Translations under genes and position numbers: made by a program
NCBI RefSeq assembly: GCF_034675905.1
Contig: NZ_JAUCCV010000005.1
Span: forward strand, 327,619 to 391,618
Direction: 5' to 3'
DNA from: Castellaniella sp034675905
GTDB lineage: Bacteria > Pseudomonadota > Gammaproteobacteria > Burkholderiales > Burkholderiaceae_B
DNA: 64,000 bases
Notes under the pieces: generated by a model
Databases searched by the model: none
What the model saw: only the letters and a program-made list of their open reading frames with translations
Told to the model about the DNA's origin: nothing
Part shown: piece by piece, positions 35,038 to 43,249 of the stretch
Numbering within the stretch: the stretch's first letter is position 1
How the letters are laid out: every line of letters starts with the position of its first letter

Positions 35038-36516
35038 CTATTTCTGCCCGCTCCGGTCAGACGTCAACGACATGTCGACCCCCGGGATGGGGGCCGTGTC
35101 GAAATAATCGTCTTCGGATGAGGACGAAACCGGCTGCGCATCGGATGCAGGCACGGCAGGCGCAGACACCGTTTCCAGTGTTTCATCGCCGGTATCCTGC
35201 AGGTAGGCGGCGCTGGCCGCCAAGGGCGCAATGGGCGACGCGGCAGCGGCGGCATCCCGGGGGTTCAGCAGAAATTGCGGGTCCCCTCGGGTATCAGCCG
35301 CCGGCAGCGGGCGCTGGATCACGGGCAGTTCCGCATCGGCGGCTTCGCAGGCCCGCCGCCAGTGCTGCAGCGCCTGATCGGGGTGGTCCAAGGCATCATG
35401 CAGATTGCCCAGCAGCGCGTGAATATGGATGTCGGCCCGCAACGCCAGGCTGCGTTCCAGGTAATGCGCACCCTGCCCCCAGAGCTGCGCCGCCAGGCAT
35501 AACTGGCCCAATGCCGCCAGCAGGCCGGGATGATCCGGATGGGATTTCAACCACAATTCAGCGTGGCCCAGGCGCTGACGCGCCTGTTCGGCGTCACACT
35601 GCGCATAAGCCCGCAGCAGACGGTCATCCGGCTGACGGTTCAAGGCGGCCTCGAGAATACGGGCGGCCTCGGCGGGACGGCCCAGGCGTGTCTGCGCCCG
35701 CGCCCCTGCCAGCGCCACCAAGGGCGTCAGGCGCTCATCGGCCGTCAAGTCCCCCCAGAGCGCATTCCAGCCGGACGCCTCGACGGCGTCCAGCCGCTGG
35801 GCGGCGGATTCACAAATGAACAGCCGCGCCTGGGCTTCATCGATGGCGCTGCGCCGCAGCAGCAACCGCGTCAGGGCGTAGACGCGATCCGCGTGACCCA
35901 ACTGGCGATGCGCCCTCAAGAGCAGCCGGGTGGCATGCAGAAAGCGGGAGGACGCATCCTGCAGGGGTTCCAGCAGATCCAGGGCTTCTTGGGCGCGATT
36001 CTGATCCAGCCACATTTCCGCCGTCACCGTATCGACGGCCTGGCGCAGGCGGCTGTCCTTGCCTGCGCCTTCCTGGGCTAGCTGCAGCGTTTGGTCACGG
36101 CGCGCGGTTTCGCCCAACAGATGTAAAGCCCGGGCGGCGCTCAACCCGGCCAACACCTTGCGGTCGGCCGAACGGGTACGCGACAGCAGGCTGGACAGGT
36201 CCTTTTCTGCCTGCACGTAACGGCCTTCGAGGATATTGATCCAGCCGCTTTCCAGGAGTTCGACATCCCGCCGCTGGGCGCGGCGGCCGCGCCAGGCCCG
36301 CAGGCGGTCGGGACTGTTACCCATCCAGCGCAACAGGCGCAACAGCCAATGCAGGGCGACAAACACCACCAGAGCCAGCACCAGGGCCAGCGGCAAGGAC
36401 AATTCCAGCCGCCAGGGCTGCGCGACAATGATGACGTTGCCGCCATGATCATGCACGGTCAGGGCCAGCGCCACGGCGGCGGCCAGCAGAATCAGGGTCC
36501 AGATCCAGGATCGCAT
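35038..36516 (-). CDS. hemY: HemY-like heme biosynthesis-associated membrane protein
   Basis: 492 residues from ATG 36516, chosen because AGGGAG lies 5 bases upstream (GTG 36519 is too close). Two N-terminal membrane helices (about 5-20 and 40-65) are followed by a long TPR-like helical region. This is the proteobacterial HemY family (HemY_N), not protoporphyrinogen oxidase; its function is unclear. The C-terminal tail of about 85 residues is acidic and low complexity. It is the last of hemC-hemD-hemX-hemY. Confidence 0.9.
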   Translation of the reverse strand: MRSWIWTLILLAAAVALALTVHDHGGNVIIVAQPWRLELSLPLALVLALVVFVALHWLLRLLRWMGNSPDRLRAWRGRRAQRRDVELLESGWINILEGRYVQAEKDLSSLLSRTRSADRKVLAGLSAARALHLLGETARRDQTLQLAQEGAGKDSRLRQAVDTVTAEMWLDQNRAQEALDLLEPLQDASSRFLHATRLLLRAHRQLGHADRVYALTRLLLRRSAIDEAQARLFICESAAQRLDAVEASGWNALWGDLTADERLTPLVALAGARAQTRLGRPAEAARILEAALNRQPDDRLLRAYAQCDAEQARQRLGHAELWLKSHPDHPGLLAALGQLCLAAQLWGQGAHYLERSLALRADIHIHALLGNLHDALDHPDQALQHWRRACEAADAELPVIQRPLPAADTRGDPQFLLNPRDAAAAASPIAPLAASAAYLQDTGDETLETVSAPAVPASDAQPVSSSSEDDYFDTAPIPGVDMSLTSDRSGQK

Positions 36517-36528
36517 CACGTCTCCCTA

Positions 36529-37779
36529 TCAGACTGCGCCGGCGCTGGCGGGCGTCTGCACTGCCGGATCGGCGTCGTCTTGGGCCGGGGGAGCATCCGG
36601 TTCGCCGGGCGTGCCGTCATCCTGAGCAGCCTCGGCATCCCGCGCAGCAGCAATGGCAGCCAGGCTGTTGCCCATCGTTGGCAACGCGGCTTCGATCGGC
36701 GTGTCGAGCAAGGCACGGACCAGTTTCAAGGCCTGGCGCGAGGATTCGGCGCGCATGTCGTAACGCCGGTCGATGGCCTGGGCAACCCGATCCAGTTCCG
36801 CTTTCCAGATCCGCGACTGATGCATCATGAGCGCCAGTTGCGCTGTAATGGTGCGCTGTTTCAGACCCTCGCGAAACCGCTGGGCCTGGTCCGGGGACAT
36901 CAACAAGGCAGCTGAATCCTCCACCCGGCGGATGTCGAACAGTCCCCGCAGGTCCTGCGTCACCTGAGCGGCAGCCCCCTGGGCCCAGCGCCAGCCATCC
37001 TGGACCCACCCCTGCCATCCGGCAGCCGGTGTCGCCGGGGCGGTCTCAGGGTCTACCGCAACCGGCGCCGGCGACACAGCAGGCGCTGCCGCCGGCTGAT
37101 CCGGCGTCGCCACCGCATCCGGCACCAGCAGCGGAGCCGTGCCGATCAGATCGGACAATTGGTCCAGCTGCGCCGACAAAGCCGGCAGATTGACGGTGGC
37201 GACCGCCCGCAAGCGATCCAGATCACCATTGATGGATTGCTGCAAAGCCGCCAGATTGGGGCGGTTGGCCCGTGCCAGCTGCGCTTGGGCGGCTTCCAGG
37301 GAAATGATGGCGTTAGCGACATTGCCCCCCAGGGACAGCTGCTGCTGGGCAATAGTGACCAGATGATCGATATCATTGAGCAGCAGCAGATCGGATCCGC
37401 TGTCGGTCATCAACTGCAGCGCCTGATCCAATTCCTGCAACTGGTTGTTGGTGGCGTCCAGCGTACCGCGCAGGTCTTCGACTTGCGCGGTTTGTTCGCG
37501 CGCCAGCGACAAGGCCTGGGCAGCCTGGCTGCGGGCATCCTGGATCAGCTGCGTATTATCGTCATGCTGGCGCTGAAAATCCGCCTGCAGGGTGCGGTAT
37601 TGCCGGTTCTGTTCGTACAGCGCCGCTGCCAGCACCAGGGCCAAGAGAATCAGCACGACCAGCAACAATCGACCGACGCCGCCGGACTGCCGGGGGGCGG
37701 CCTGCGCACTGGCCAGGGCGGATGCCGGCGAGGCGGAATCGGGGGAAGAGGAAGGCGTGCTGTGATCGGATTCGCTCAT
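36529..37779 (-). CDS. hemX: HemX-like uroporphyrinogen-associated membrane protein
   Basis: 416 residues: a Ser/Ala-rich cytoplasmic start, one membrane helix (about 36-55), then a coiled-coil region (YRTLQADFQRQHDD...QLQELDQALQLM) and the HemX domain (about 270-380, RRVEDSAALLMSPDQAQRFR). Despite the name no methyltransferase motif is present. It is 8 bases downstream of hemD and 12 bases upstream of hemY. Confidence 0.9.
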   Translation of the reverse strand: MSESDHSTPSSSPDSASPASALASAQAAPRQSGGVGRLLLVVLILLALVLAAALYEQNRQYRTLQADFQRQHDDNTQLIQDARSQAAQALSLAREQTAQVEDLRGTLDATNNQLQELDQALQLMTDSGSDLLLLNDIDHLVTIAQQQLSLGGNVANAIISLEAAQAQLARANRPNLAALQQSINGDLDRLRAVATVNLPALSAQLDQLSDLIGTAPLLVPDAVATPDQPAAAPAVSPAPVAVDPETAPATPAAGWQGWVQDGWRWAQGAAAQVTQDLRGLFDIRRVEDSAALLMSPDQAQRFREGLKQRTITAQLALMMHQSRIWKAELDRVAQAIDRRYDMRAESSRQALKLVRALLDTPIEAALPTMGNSLAAIAAARDAEAAQDDGTPGEPDAPPAQDDADPAVQTPASAGAV

Positions 37780-37787
37780 GACGGCGT

Positions 37788-38570
37788 TCAGGTCCTTCGG
37801 GAAAGCTGTCGGGATGCTGCCACTATAGCCTGAAACAAAGCAGCCCCATCGGGACTGCTGAGCGTGACGTGCAACATCCCGTCCGGCTGGTCAGCGTACA
37901 GATATTGTAAACGGCGCGCGATGCGTTCGTGCAGCGTGACCACCTGCAGGGCCGGAGGCCAGCTCACGCCGCAGGCCTGCAAATTGGCCTCGATGGCCGC
38001 CAGCGCCTCCAGGCTGGTCACCAGCAATACCAGAGGTTCAGAGGACGCCAGCCGGGTGCAGATCGCCGGATCCCACACGCAGGGATCCCGCCGATACAGG
38101 GCATGGCACGCCACCTGCCAGCCCAGCTGCCGCAACTGATTCGCCAGCCAGTCCCGCCCCTCGGTGGCGCGCAGGATATGCACCCGCCCAGGGCGCAGCC
38201 CACGGGCCTGGATCACAGCCAGCAAGGACTCGGAATCAGGCGGCAGATCATCGGCCGGCGACAGGATCCGGGCGGGCGGCACATGCGCCTGCAAGGCCTG
38301 CGCCGTGGCGCCGCCCACGGCGCCCGCCCAGGCCTCGGCCGGCCAGGAGACGGGCTGCTGCGAAAAATAGGCTGTCACGGCCTGGCCGCTGACGAAAATC
38401 AGCAAGTCCCCGGGGCGCGCCACCGGGCGCGGCGTATCCAGCCATGATATCGCCAGCGCCGGGGCGTCGATGACTGACAAGCCAGCCTGACGCAAAGCCT
38501 GCGCCAGCGGCGCGTTGCGCCCTTGGGGGCGCGTCAGCAGCACCGGGGCGGCAGACGGCTGGTCCTGCAT
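37788..38570 (-). CDS. hemD: Uroporphyrinogen-III synthase
   Basis: 260 residues from ATG 38570 (MQDQPSAAPVLLTRPQGRNA). It closes hydroxymethylbilane to uroporphyrinogen III with inversion of ring D. HemD is poorly conserved; the two-lobe pattern (LIFVSGQAVTAYF and LLVTSLEALAAIEANL) and the position 4 bases after hemC support the call. Confidence 0.93.
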   Translation of the reverse strand: MQDQPSAAPVLLTRPQGRNAPLAQALRQAGLSVIDAPALAISWLDTPRPVARPGDLLIFVSGQAVTAYFSQQPVSWPAEAWAGAVGGATAQALQAHVPPARILSPADDLPPDSESLLAVIQARGLRPGRVHILRATEGRDWLANQLRQLGWQVACHALYRRDPCVWDPAICTRLASSEPLVLLVTSLEALAAIEANLQACGVSWPPALQVVTLHERIARRLQYLYADQPDGMLHVTLSSPDGAALFQAIVAASRQLSRRT

Positions 38571-38574
38571 GCAA

Positions 38575-39510
38575 TCAGGCCGACAGGCGAGCCAGGATGG
38601 CGTCGGCCCCCTGGCCGAGCAGGTCTTGGGCCACGATGGCTCCCAGGGCTTCCGCCTGATCGGCGGCGCCCTGCGCCTGAGCCCGCAGCACCTGACTGCC
38701 ATCGGGTTCCGCCACCAGGGCCCTGAGCCATAGACCATCGGCCTGCACCACTGCGTAGGCGGCCAGCGGCACCTGACACGATCCGCCCAGGGCTCGGGAC
38801 ACGGCGCGTTCCGCCAGGGCGCAAGCGGTCGTCTGGTCGCTGGACAAAGGCGCCAGCCACGCCGCCATATCCGTACGCGCACCCAGGGTCTCGATGCCCA
38901 AAGCCCCCTGCCCCGCAGCCGGCAGGCTGAGCTCCACCGGCAGCACAGCCCGGATCCTGTCACCCAGGCCCAGGCGCTGCAGGCCGGCGGCCGCCAACAC
39001 GATGGCGGCGTAATCGCCCCGGTCCAGCTTGGCCAGCCGCGTATCCAGATTGCCGCGCAACGGTTTGATGATCAGATCAGGATAGCGGGTGCGCAATTGC
39101 GCCTCGCGCCGCAGGCTGGACGTTCCCACGACGGCGCCTGCCGGCAGCTCGTCCAGGCTGCCGGCCGTATTGGACACCAGGGCATCGCAGGGATCGGCCC
39201 GGTCCAGAATCGCCGCCAGCGTAAAAGGATCGTTCAGATCGACCGGCACATCCTTCAGGGAATGCACGGCCAGATCGGCGCGCCCATCCAGCAAGGCGGT
39301 TTCCAGTTCCTTGACGAACAGGCCCTTGCCGCCGACCTTGGACAGTGTGCGGTCCAGGATCTGATCGCCGCGCGTGGTCATTTCCAACAGTTCTACCCGG
39401 CAATCCGGATACAGTTCCCGCAGGCGGTCCTGCACGTGATGGGCTTGCCACAAGGCCAGACGGCTGGCCCGGGTAGCGATGACGAGTTTTTCTGGGGACA
39501 CAACAGACAT
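38575..39510 (-). CDS. hemC: Porphobilinogen deaminase (hydroxymethylbilane synthase)
   Basis: 311 residues from ATG 39510. It links four porphobilinogens into hydroxymethylbilane. RASRLALWQA, RGNLDTRLAKLD and the cofactor Cys245 in GGSCQVPLAAYA are all present. Its first base is shared with the stop of a 31-codon gene (TGATG), so it may be translated by re-initiation. hemD follows after 4 bases. Confidence 0.97.
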   Translation of the reverse strand: MSVVSPEKLVIATRASRLALWQAHHVQDRLRELYPDCRVELLEMTTRGDQILDRTLSKVGGKGLFVKELETALLDGRADLAVHSLKDVPVDLNDPFTLAAILDRADPCDALVSNTAGSLDELPAGAVVGTSSLRREAQLRTRYPDLIIKPLRGNLDTRLAKLDRGDYAAIVLAAAGLQRLGLGDRIRAVLPVELSLPAAGQGALGIETLGARTDMAAWLAPLSSDQTTACALAERAVSRALGGSCQVPLAAYAVVQADGLWLRALVAEPDGSQVLRAQAQGAADQAEALGAIVAQDLLGQGADAILARLSA

Positions 39511-39605
39511 CACAGCGTTATCCTGGAAAGCAGCAAACGGGCAATCAGACCGATGGCGGCCAGAGCCACCAGGGTTTGAAGCAAAGAGGGGCGTTTCAGT
39601 TTCAT
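39510..39605 (-). CDS. Putative 31-residue single-pass membrane microprotein between terC and hemC
   Basis: A 31-codon frame. Its ATG overlaps the TerC-family stop as ATGA and its TGA overlaps the hemC start as TGATG, so it exactly fills the space between the two genes. The product has a basic N-terminus (MKLKRPS) and a hydrophobic stretch of about 18 residues (LLQTLVALAAIGLIARLLL), consistent with one membrane span. Function unknown. It may be a real microprotein or chiefly a coupling device for hemC translation. Confidence 0.6.
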   Translation of the reverse strand: MKLKRPSLLQTLVALAAIGLIARLLLSRITL

Positions 39606-40321
39606 GAAGCAACCTTTTTTCGCGCCTGCGCCGTATGGCGCCGGGCCAGCCAAAGACCGATCCCGACCACCAACAGAGCGCCGGCAATTTCCGCCGTCAG
39701 GCGCAGCGTCGCATCCACCTGACCCAGCCAAGGGTCCAGGGCGATATCCGTTACCAGCATGCCGCCGGCGATCCAGCCCAGCAGGCCGGCCCCGAACGTC
39801 ACCAGCAGCGGAAAGCGGTCAATCAGCTTGAGCACCAGGGTGCTGCCCCAGACGATGATGGGCACACTGAGCAGCAGGCCAAAGGCCACATACAGGATTT
39901 GATGATCCGCGATGGTGTTTTGTGCCGCAGCAGCGATGGCTACGACATTATCCAGGCTCATGACGAAATCCGCCACAATGATGGTGCGCACGGCCGCCCA
40001 GACAGAACCGGCGCCGCTCACCTGTTCGTGGGCATTATCGTCGGGCTGCATCAGCTTGACGCCGATCCACAATAGCAAGGCTGCCCCGACCATCTTCAGG
40101 TACGGCACCGTCAGCAGGGCCAAGGCAAAGGCGATCAGGATCACCCGCAAGGTAATGGCCCCCGCCGTCCCCCACAGGATCCCCTGCAGACGCCGGCGGT
40201 GTTCCAGTTTGCGGCACGCCAGGGCGATGACGACGGCATTGTCGCCCCCCAGCAAGATGTCGATCAGGACGATCTGCAGCACCGCCCCCCAATGCAATTG
40301 CTCCAGCCAAGCCAGCAGCAT
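39602..40321 (-). CDS. TerC/YjbE-family integral membrane protein
   Basis: 239 residues with seven or so membrane helices. The TerC signatures LIDILLGGDNAVVIALA and ADFVMSLDNVVAIAAAA each carry the paired Asp-Asn typical of the family, thought to be a metal (often manganese) site. YjbE-type members are often controlled by the yybP-ykoY riboswitch, but I do not see that motif in the 139 bases upstream. Downstream it is coupled to the 31-residue frame and then hemC. Confidence 0.9.
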   Translation of the reverse strand: MLLAWLEQLHWGAVLQIVLIDILLGGDNAVVIALACRKLEHRRRLQGILWGTAGAITLRVILIAFALALLTVPYLKMVGAALLLWIGVKLMQPDDNAHEQVSGAGSVWAAVRTIIVADFVMSLDNVVAIAAAAQNTIADHQILYVAFGLLLSVPIIVWGSTLVLKLIDRFPLLVTFGAGLLGWIAGGMLVTDIALDPWLGQVDATLRLTAEIAGALLVVGIGLWLARRHTAQARKKVAS

Positions 40322-40390
40322 GTCTCAAATCCCGTTTTTTTCAATCATTCACCCAGCAGGCAGCCCCCGCATGAAGCCGCTGCGCTCGTG

Positions 40391-40415
40391 AAAAAGGCCC
40401 GCCGAGCGGGCCTTT
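40391..40415 (-). terminator. Intrinsic terminator after sucD
   Basis: Perfect stem AAAGGCCCGC / GCGGGCCTTT (40393-40402 and 40406-40415) with a three-base loop, followed on the minus strand by a T-run. It lies about 46 bases after the sucD stop and ends the sucCD message before the TerC gene. Confidence 0.9.
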
Positions 40416-40422
40416 CCTGGTG

Positions 40423-40446
40423 CAGGGGCAGGCATGCCCGCCCCTG
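40423..40446. repeat. Second hairpin between sucD and terC
   Basis: CAGGGGC and GCCCCTG flank the palindrome GGCATGCC, giving a nearly perfect 24-base hairpin just upstream of the U-tract terminator. It has no T-run itself. It could protect the sucCD 3' end or add to termination. Confidence 0.5.
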
Positions 40447-40460
40447 TCAGCACACAATCA

Positions 40461-41342
40461 TTACAGCACGGTTTTGAGCAGCTTGCCCATTTCCGAAGGA
40501 TTGCGCGTCGTGCGGATGCCGCAGGCTTCCATGACTTCCAGCTTGGCATCGGCCGTGTCGGCGCCGCCCGAAATCAGGGCGCCGGCGTGACCCATGCGCT
40601 TGCCGGCCGGCGCGGTGACGCCTGCGATGAAGCCGACAACCGGTTTTTTCATGTTGTCCTTGGCCCACTGCGCGGCATTGACTTCGTCCGGGCCGCCGAT
40701 TTCGCCGATCATGATGACCGCATCCGTATCCGGATCGTCATTGAACATCTGCAGCACGTCGATGTGCTTCAGACCATTGATCGGATCGCCGCCGATACCC
40801 ACGGCGCTGGATTGGCCCAGGCCGAGTTCCGTCACTTGAGCGACGGCTTCGTAGGTCAGGGTGCCGGAACGGCTGACGATGCCGATACGGCCCTTGCGGT
40901 GGATGTGGCCAGGCATGATGCCGATCTTGATTTCGTCCGGCGTGATCAGGCCCGGGCAGTTGGGGCCCAGCAGCAAGGTCTTGCGGTTTTCAGCCCGCAT
41001 GCGGTTGCGCACTTCCAGCATGTCGCGCACGGGGATGCCTTCGGTGATGCAGATCGCCAGATCCAGATCGGCCTCGACGGCTTCCCAGATGGCGGCAGCG
41101 GCGCCGGCAGGCGGCACATAAATGACGGAGACGGTCGCGCCCGTGGCGGACTTGGCGTCCTTGACGGAAGCGTAGATGGGAATGCCCTCGAAGTCCTGGC
41201 CGGCCTTTTTCGGGTGCACCCCGGCGACGAAGGCAGCCTGGCCGTTGGCGTATTCACGGCACATGCGGGTATGGAACTGACCGGTCTTGCCGGTGATCCC
41301 CTGGGTGATGACCTTGGTGTCCTTGTTGATCAGAATCGACAT
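40461..41342 (-). CDS. sucD: Succinyl-CoA synthetase, alpha subunit
   Basis: 293 residues. With SucC it converts succinyl-CoA to succinate while making ATP or GTP in the TCA cycle. The start SILINKDTKVITQGITGKTG and the phosphohistidine site region GHAGALISGG are intact. It starts 19 bases after sucC. Confidence 0.97.
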   Translation of the reverse strand: MSILINKDTKVITQGITGKTGQFHTRMCREYANGQAAFVAGVHPKKAGQDFEGIPIYASVKDAKSATGATVSVIYVPPAGAAAAIWEAVEADLDLAICITEGIPVRDMLEVRNRMRAENRKTLLLGPNCPGLITPDEIKIGIMPGHIHRKGRIGIVSRSGTLTYEAVAQVTELGLGQSSAVGIGGDPINGLKHIDVLQMFNDDPDTDAVIMIGEIGGPDEVNAAQWAKDNMKKPVVGFIAGVTAPAGKRMGHAGALISGGADTADAKLEVMEACGIRTTRNPSEMGKLLKTVL

Positions 41343-41361
41343 GTTCTATTCCCTGTAATGC

Positions 41362-42522
41362 TTATTTCACAGCTGCGACGGCAGCGGTCGCGGCTTCGGC
41401 CATGGTGTCAGCGCTGATGATGGGCAGGCCCGAGGCCGCCAGCATCTGCTTGCCCTTTTCTTCGTTGGTGCCGCGCATGCGGACCACCAGCGGCACACTG
41501 AGGTTGACCGCCTTGCAGGCCGCGATCACGCCTTCGGCGATGACATCGCAGCGCATGATGCCGCCGAAGATATTGACCAGAATGGCCTTGACGCCATCAT
41601 TCTTGAGCATGATCTTGAAGGCTTCGGTCACCTTTTCCGCCGTGGCGCCGCCGCCCACGTCCAGGAAGTTGGCCGGCTCGCCGCCAAACAGCTTGATCGT
41701 GTCCATGGTGGCCATGGCCAGACCGGCGCCGTTGACCAGGCAGCCGATGTTGCCGTCCAGCTGGATATAGGCCAGATCGAACTTGCTGGCTTCGACTTCG
41801 GCCGGATCTTCTTCGGCCAGATCGCGATATGCCAGGATTTCAGGATGGCGGAACAGCGCATTGGAATCGAAGTTGAATTTCGCGTCCAGGGCGACGATGT
41901 TGCCCTTGCTGTCACGATTCAGGGGGTTGATTTCTACCAGCGCCGCATCGGTTTCCATGTAGCAGGTGTAGAGCTTCTGGCACACATCGATGAACTGGGC
42001 GACGGAATCCGCCGGCATGCCCACGCCCTTGGCCAGCTTGTCGCCGTCGGCCTGGGTGAAGCCCTGCAGGGGATCGACCATCACCGTGATGATCTTCTCG
42101 GGGGAAGAATGCGCGACTTCCTCGATGTCCATGCCGCCTTCGCTAGAAGCGATGAAAGCCACTTTCTGCGTGGCGCGGTCGGTCACGGCTGACAGGTAAT
42201 ATTCTTGCTGGATATCGGCGCCGTCTTCGATGTACAGGCGACGCACTTTCTGGCCTTCCGGGCCGGTCTGGTGCGTGACCAGCTGCATGCCCAGGATCTG
42301 GCTTGCCAGCGTCTTGACGTCATCCAGCGACTTGGCGACTTTCACGCCGCCGCCCTTTCCACGACCACCGGCATGAATCTGCGCTTTGACGACCCAGACG
42401 GGCCCGCCCAGCTTTTCAGCCGCTGCGACGGCCTCTTCGACCGAGAATGCGGGGATGCCACGCGGGACAGTCACGCCAAACTTCTTCAGCAATTCCTTGC
42501 CTTGATATTCGTGAATTTTCAT
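41362..42522 (-). CDS. sucC: Succinyl-CoA synthetase, beta subunit
   Basis: 386 residues: ATP-grasp domain at the N-terminus (MKIHEYQGKELLKKFGV, HAGGRGKGGGVK) and the CoA-ligase lobe at the C-terminus (VNIFGGIMRCDVIAEGV). It forms the sucC-sucD operon, with DUF2889 upstream on the same strand. Confidence 0.97.
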   Translation of the reverse strand: MKIHEYQGKELLKKFGVTVPRGIPAFSVEEAVAAAEKLGGPVWVVKAQIHAGGRGKGGGVKVAKSLDDVKTLASQILGMQLVTHQTGPEGQKVRRLYIEDGADIQQEYYLSAVTDRATQKVAFIASSEGGMDIEEVAHSSPEKIITVMVDPLQGFTQADGDKLAKGVGMPADSVAQFIDVCQKLYTCYMETDAALVEINPLNRDSKGNIVALDAKFNFDSNALFRHPEILAYRDLAEEDPAEVEASKFDLAYIQLDGNIGCLVNGAGLAMATMDTIKLFGGEPANFLDVGGGATAEKVTEAFKIMLKNDGVKAILVNIFGGIMRCDVIAEGVIAACKAVNLSVPLVVRMRGTNEEKGKQMLAASGLPIISADTMAEAATAAVAAVK

Positions 42523-42600
42523 GAGTTACCTGTCAGTGAAGAAAAAAGAAAACCGCCGATGGACCGTTTCGGGCCACCAGCCTGGGCCAGGCCCGGAAGT

Positions 42601-43161
42601 CTAGCTTTCATGTCGCTCTACCGAGGGGACATACCAGGGTGCATAGTGTTTCTGCACCACCGGGCCGTCCACCCGAAGCGCGTGGCAGCCGTCCAGCTGA
42701 AAGGGGCGCTGGCCGTCCGGGTTCTGCCGCCGCTGGCCGGCCATGGTCTGGACGGCCACCGTCGGCAGGACGTTGGTGAGTTCGGTGACGTGAGTACAGC
42801 CCGCCGTGCGGCCAAAGCGTTCACGCACGCGCTGACGAAACTGATTGAGCAGATTCAGGCCGATCAATTCGCCATAATTCGGCGCGATCGCGCTGCAGAA
42901 TTCCCCATACGGGGCGGCCTCGTAGGCCACCTGGGCATCGGTAATGGTGAACTGCGCATCGATGGTGACGCGCAGATGCATATGATGAATGGGGGCGCCC
43001 GCAGGGTGCACATGCCCGTCGTGCATGGGGAACCCGTAGGCCTTGGTGTCGATGAGTTCGGCTTCCAGGTCCCACAGACCGTCTTCCCGGGCATAGGACT
43101 GGACGCGTATCGATCGCGTATGCAAAGGTTGACGGGGGCTCGTCGGCGCAGACAAGGGCAT
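42601..43161 (-). CDS. DUF2889 family protein
   Basis: 186 residues from ATG 43161; a TTG three codons earlier is open but unlikely. The HTRSIRVQSYAREDGLWDLEAE start, the HMHLRVTIDAQFTI strand and the GCTHVTEL motif are typical of DUF2889, a widespread proteobacterial family of unknown function. It usually lies beside sucC in related genomes, as here (78-base gap). Confidence 0.85.
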   Translation of the reverse strand: MPLSAPTSPRQPLHTRSIRVQSYAREDGLWDLEAELIDTKAYGFPMHDGHVHPAGAPIHHMHLRVTIDAQFTITDAQVAYEAAPYGEFCSAIAPNYGELIGLNLLNQFRQRVRERFGRTAGCTHVTELTNVLPTVAVQTMAGQRRQNPDGQRPFQLDGCHALRVDGPVVQKHYAPWYVPSVERHES

Positions 43162-43210
43162 GGAATGCAAAAGGTCGGAATCTGTTTAACCTTTCGATTA
43201 TACCGTGCAT

Positions 43211-43246
43211 CAGCGCCTGCTTATGAACCCCCGCCCGGGGGCGCTG
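43211..43246 (-). terminator. Possible terminator after metE
   Basis: CAGCGCC and GGCGCTG (43211-43217 and 43240-43246) enclose a CCCCC/GGGGG inner stem, just after the metE stop. There is no T-run, so it may be only a weak terminator. Confidence 0.3.
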
Positions 43247-43249
43247 CGA

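Noticed and set aside
40322..40460. yybP-ykoY manganese riboswitch before the TerC-family gene
   Set aside because: Only a terminator and one extra hairpin are seen; the conserved riboswitch loops are absent.
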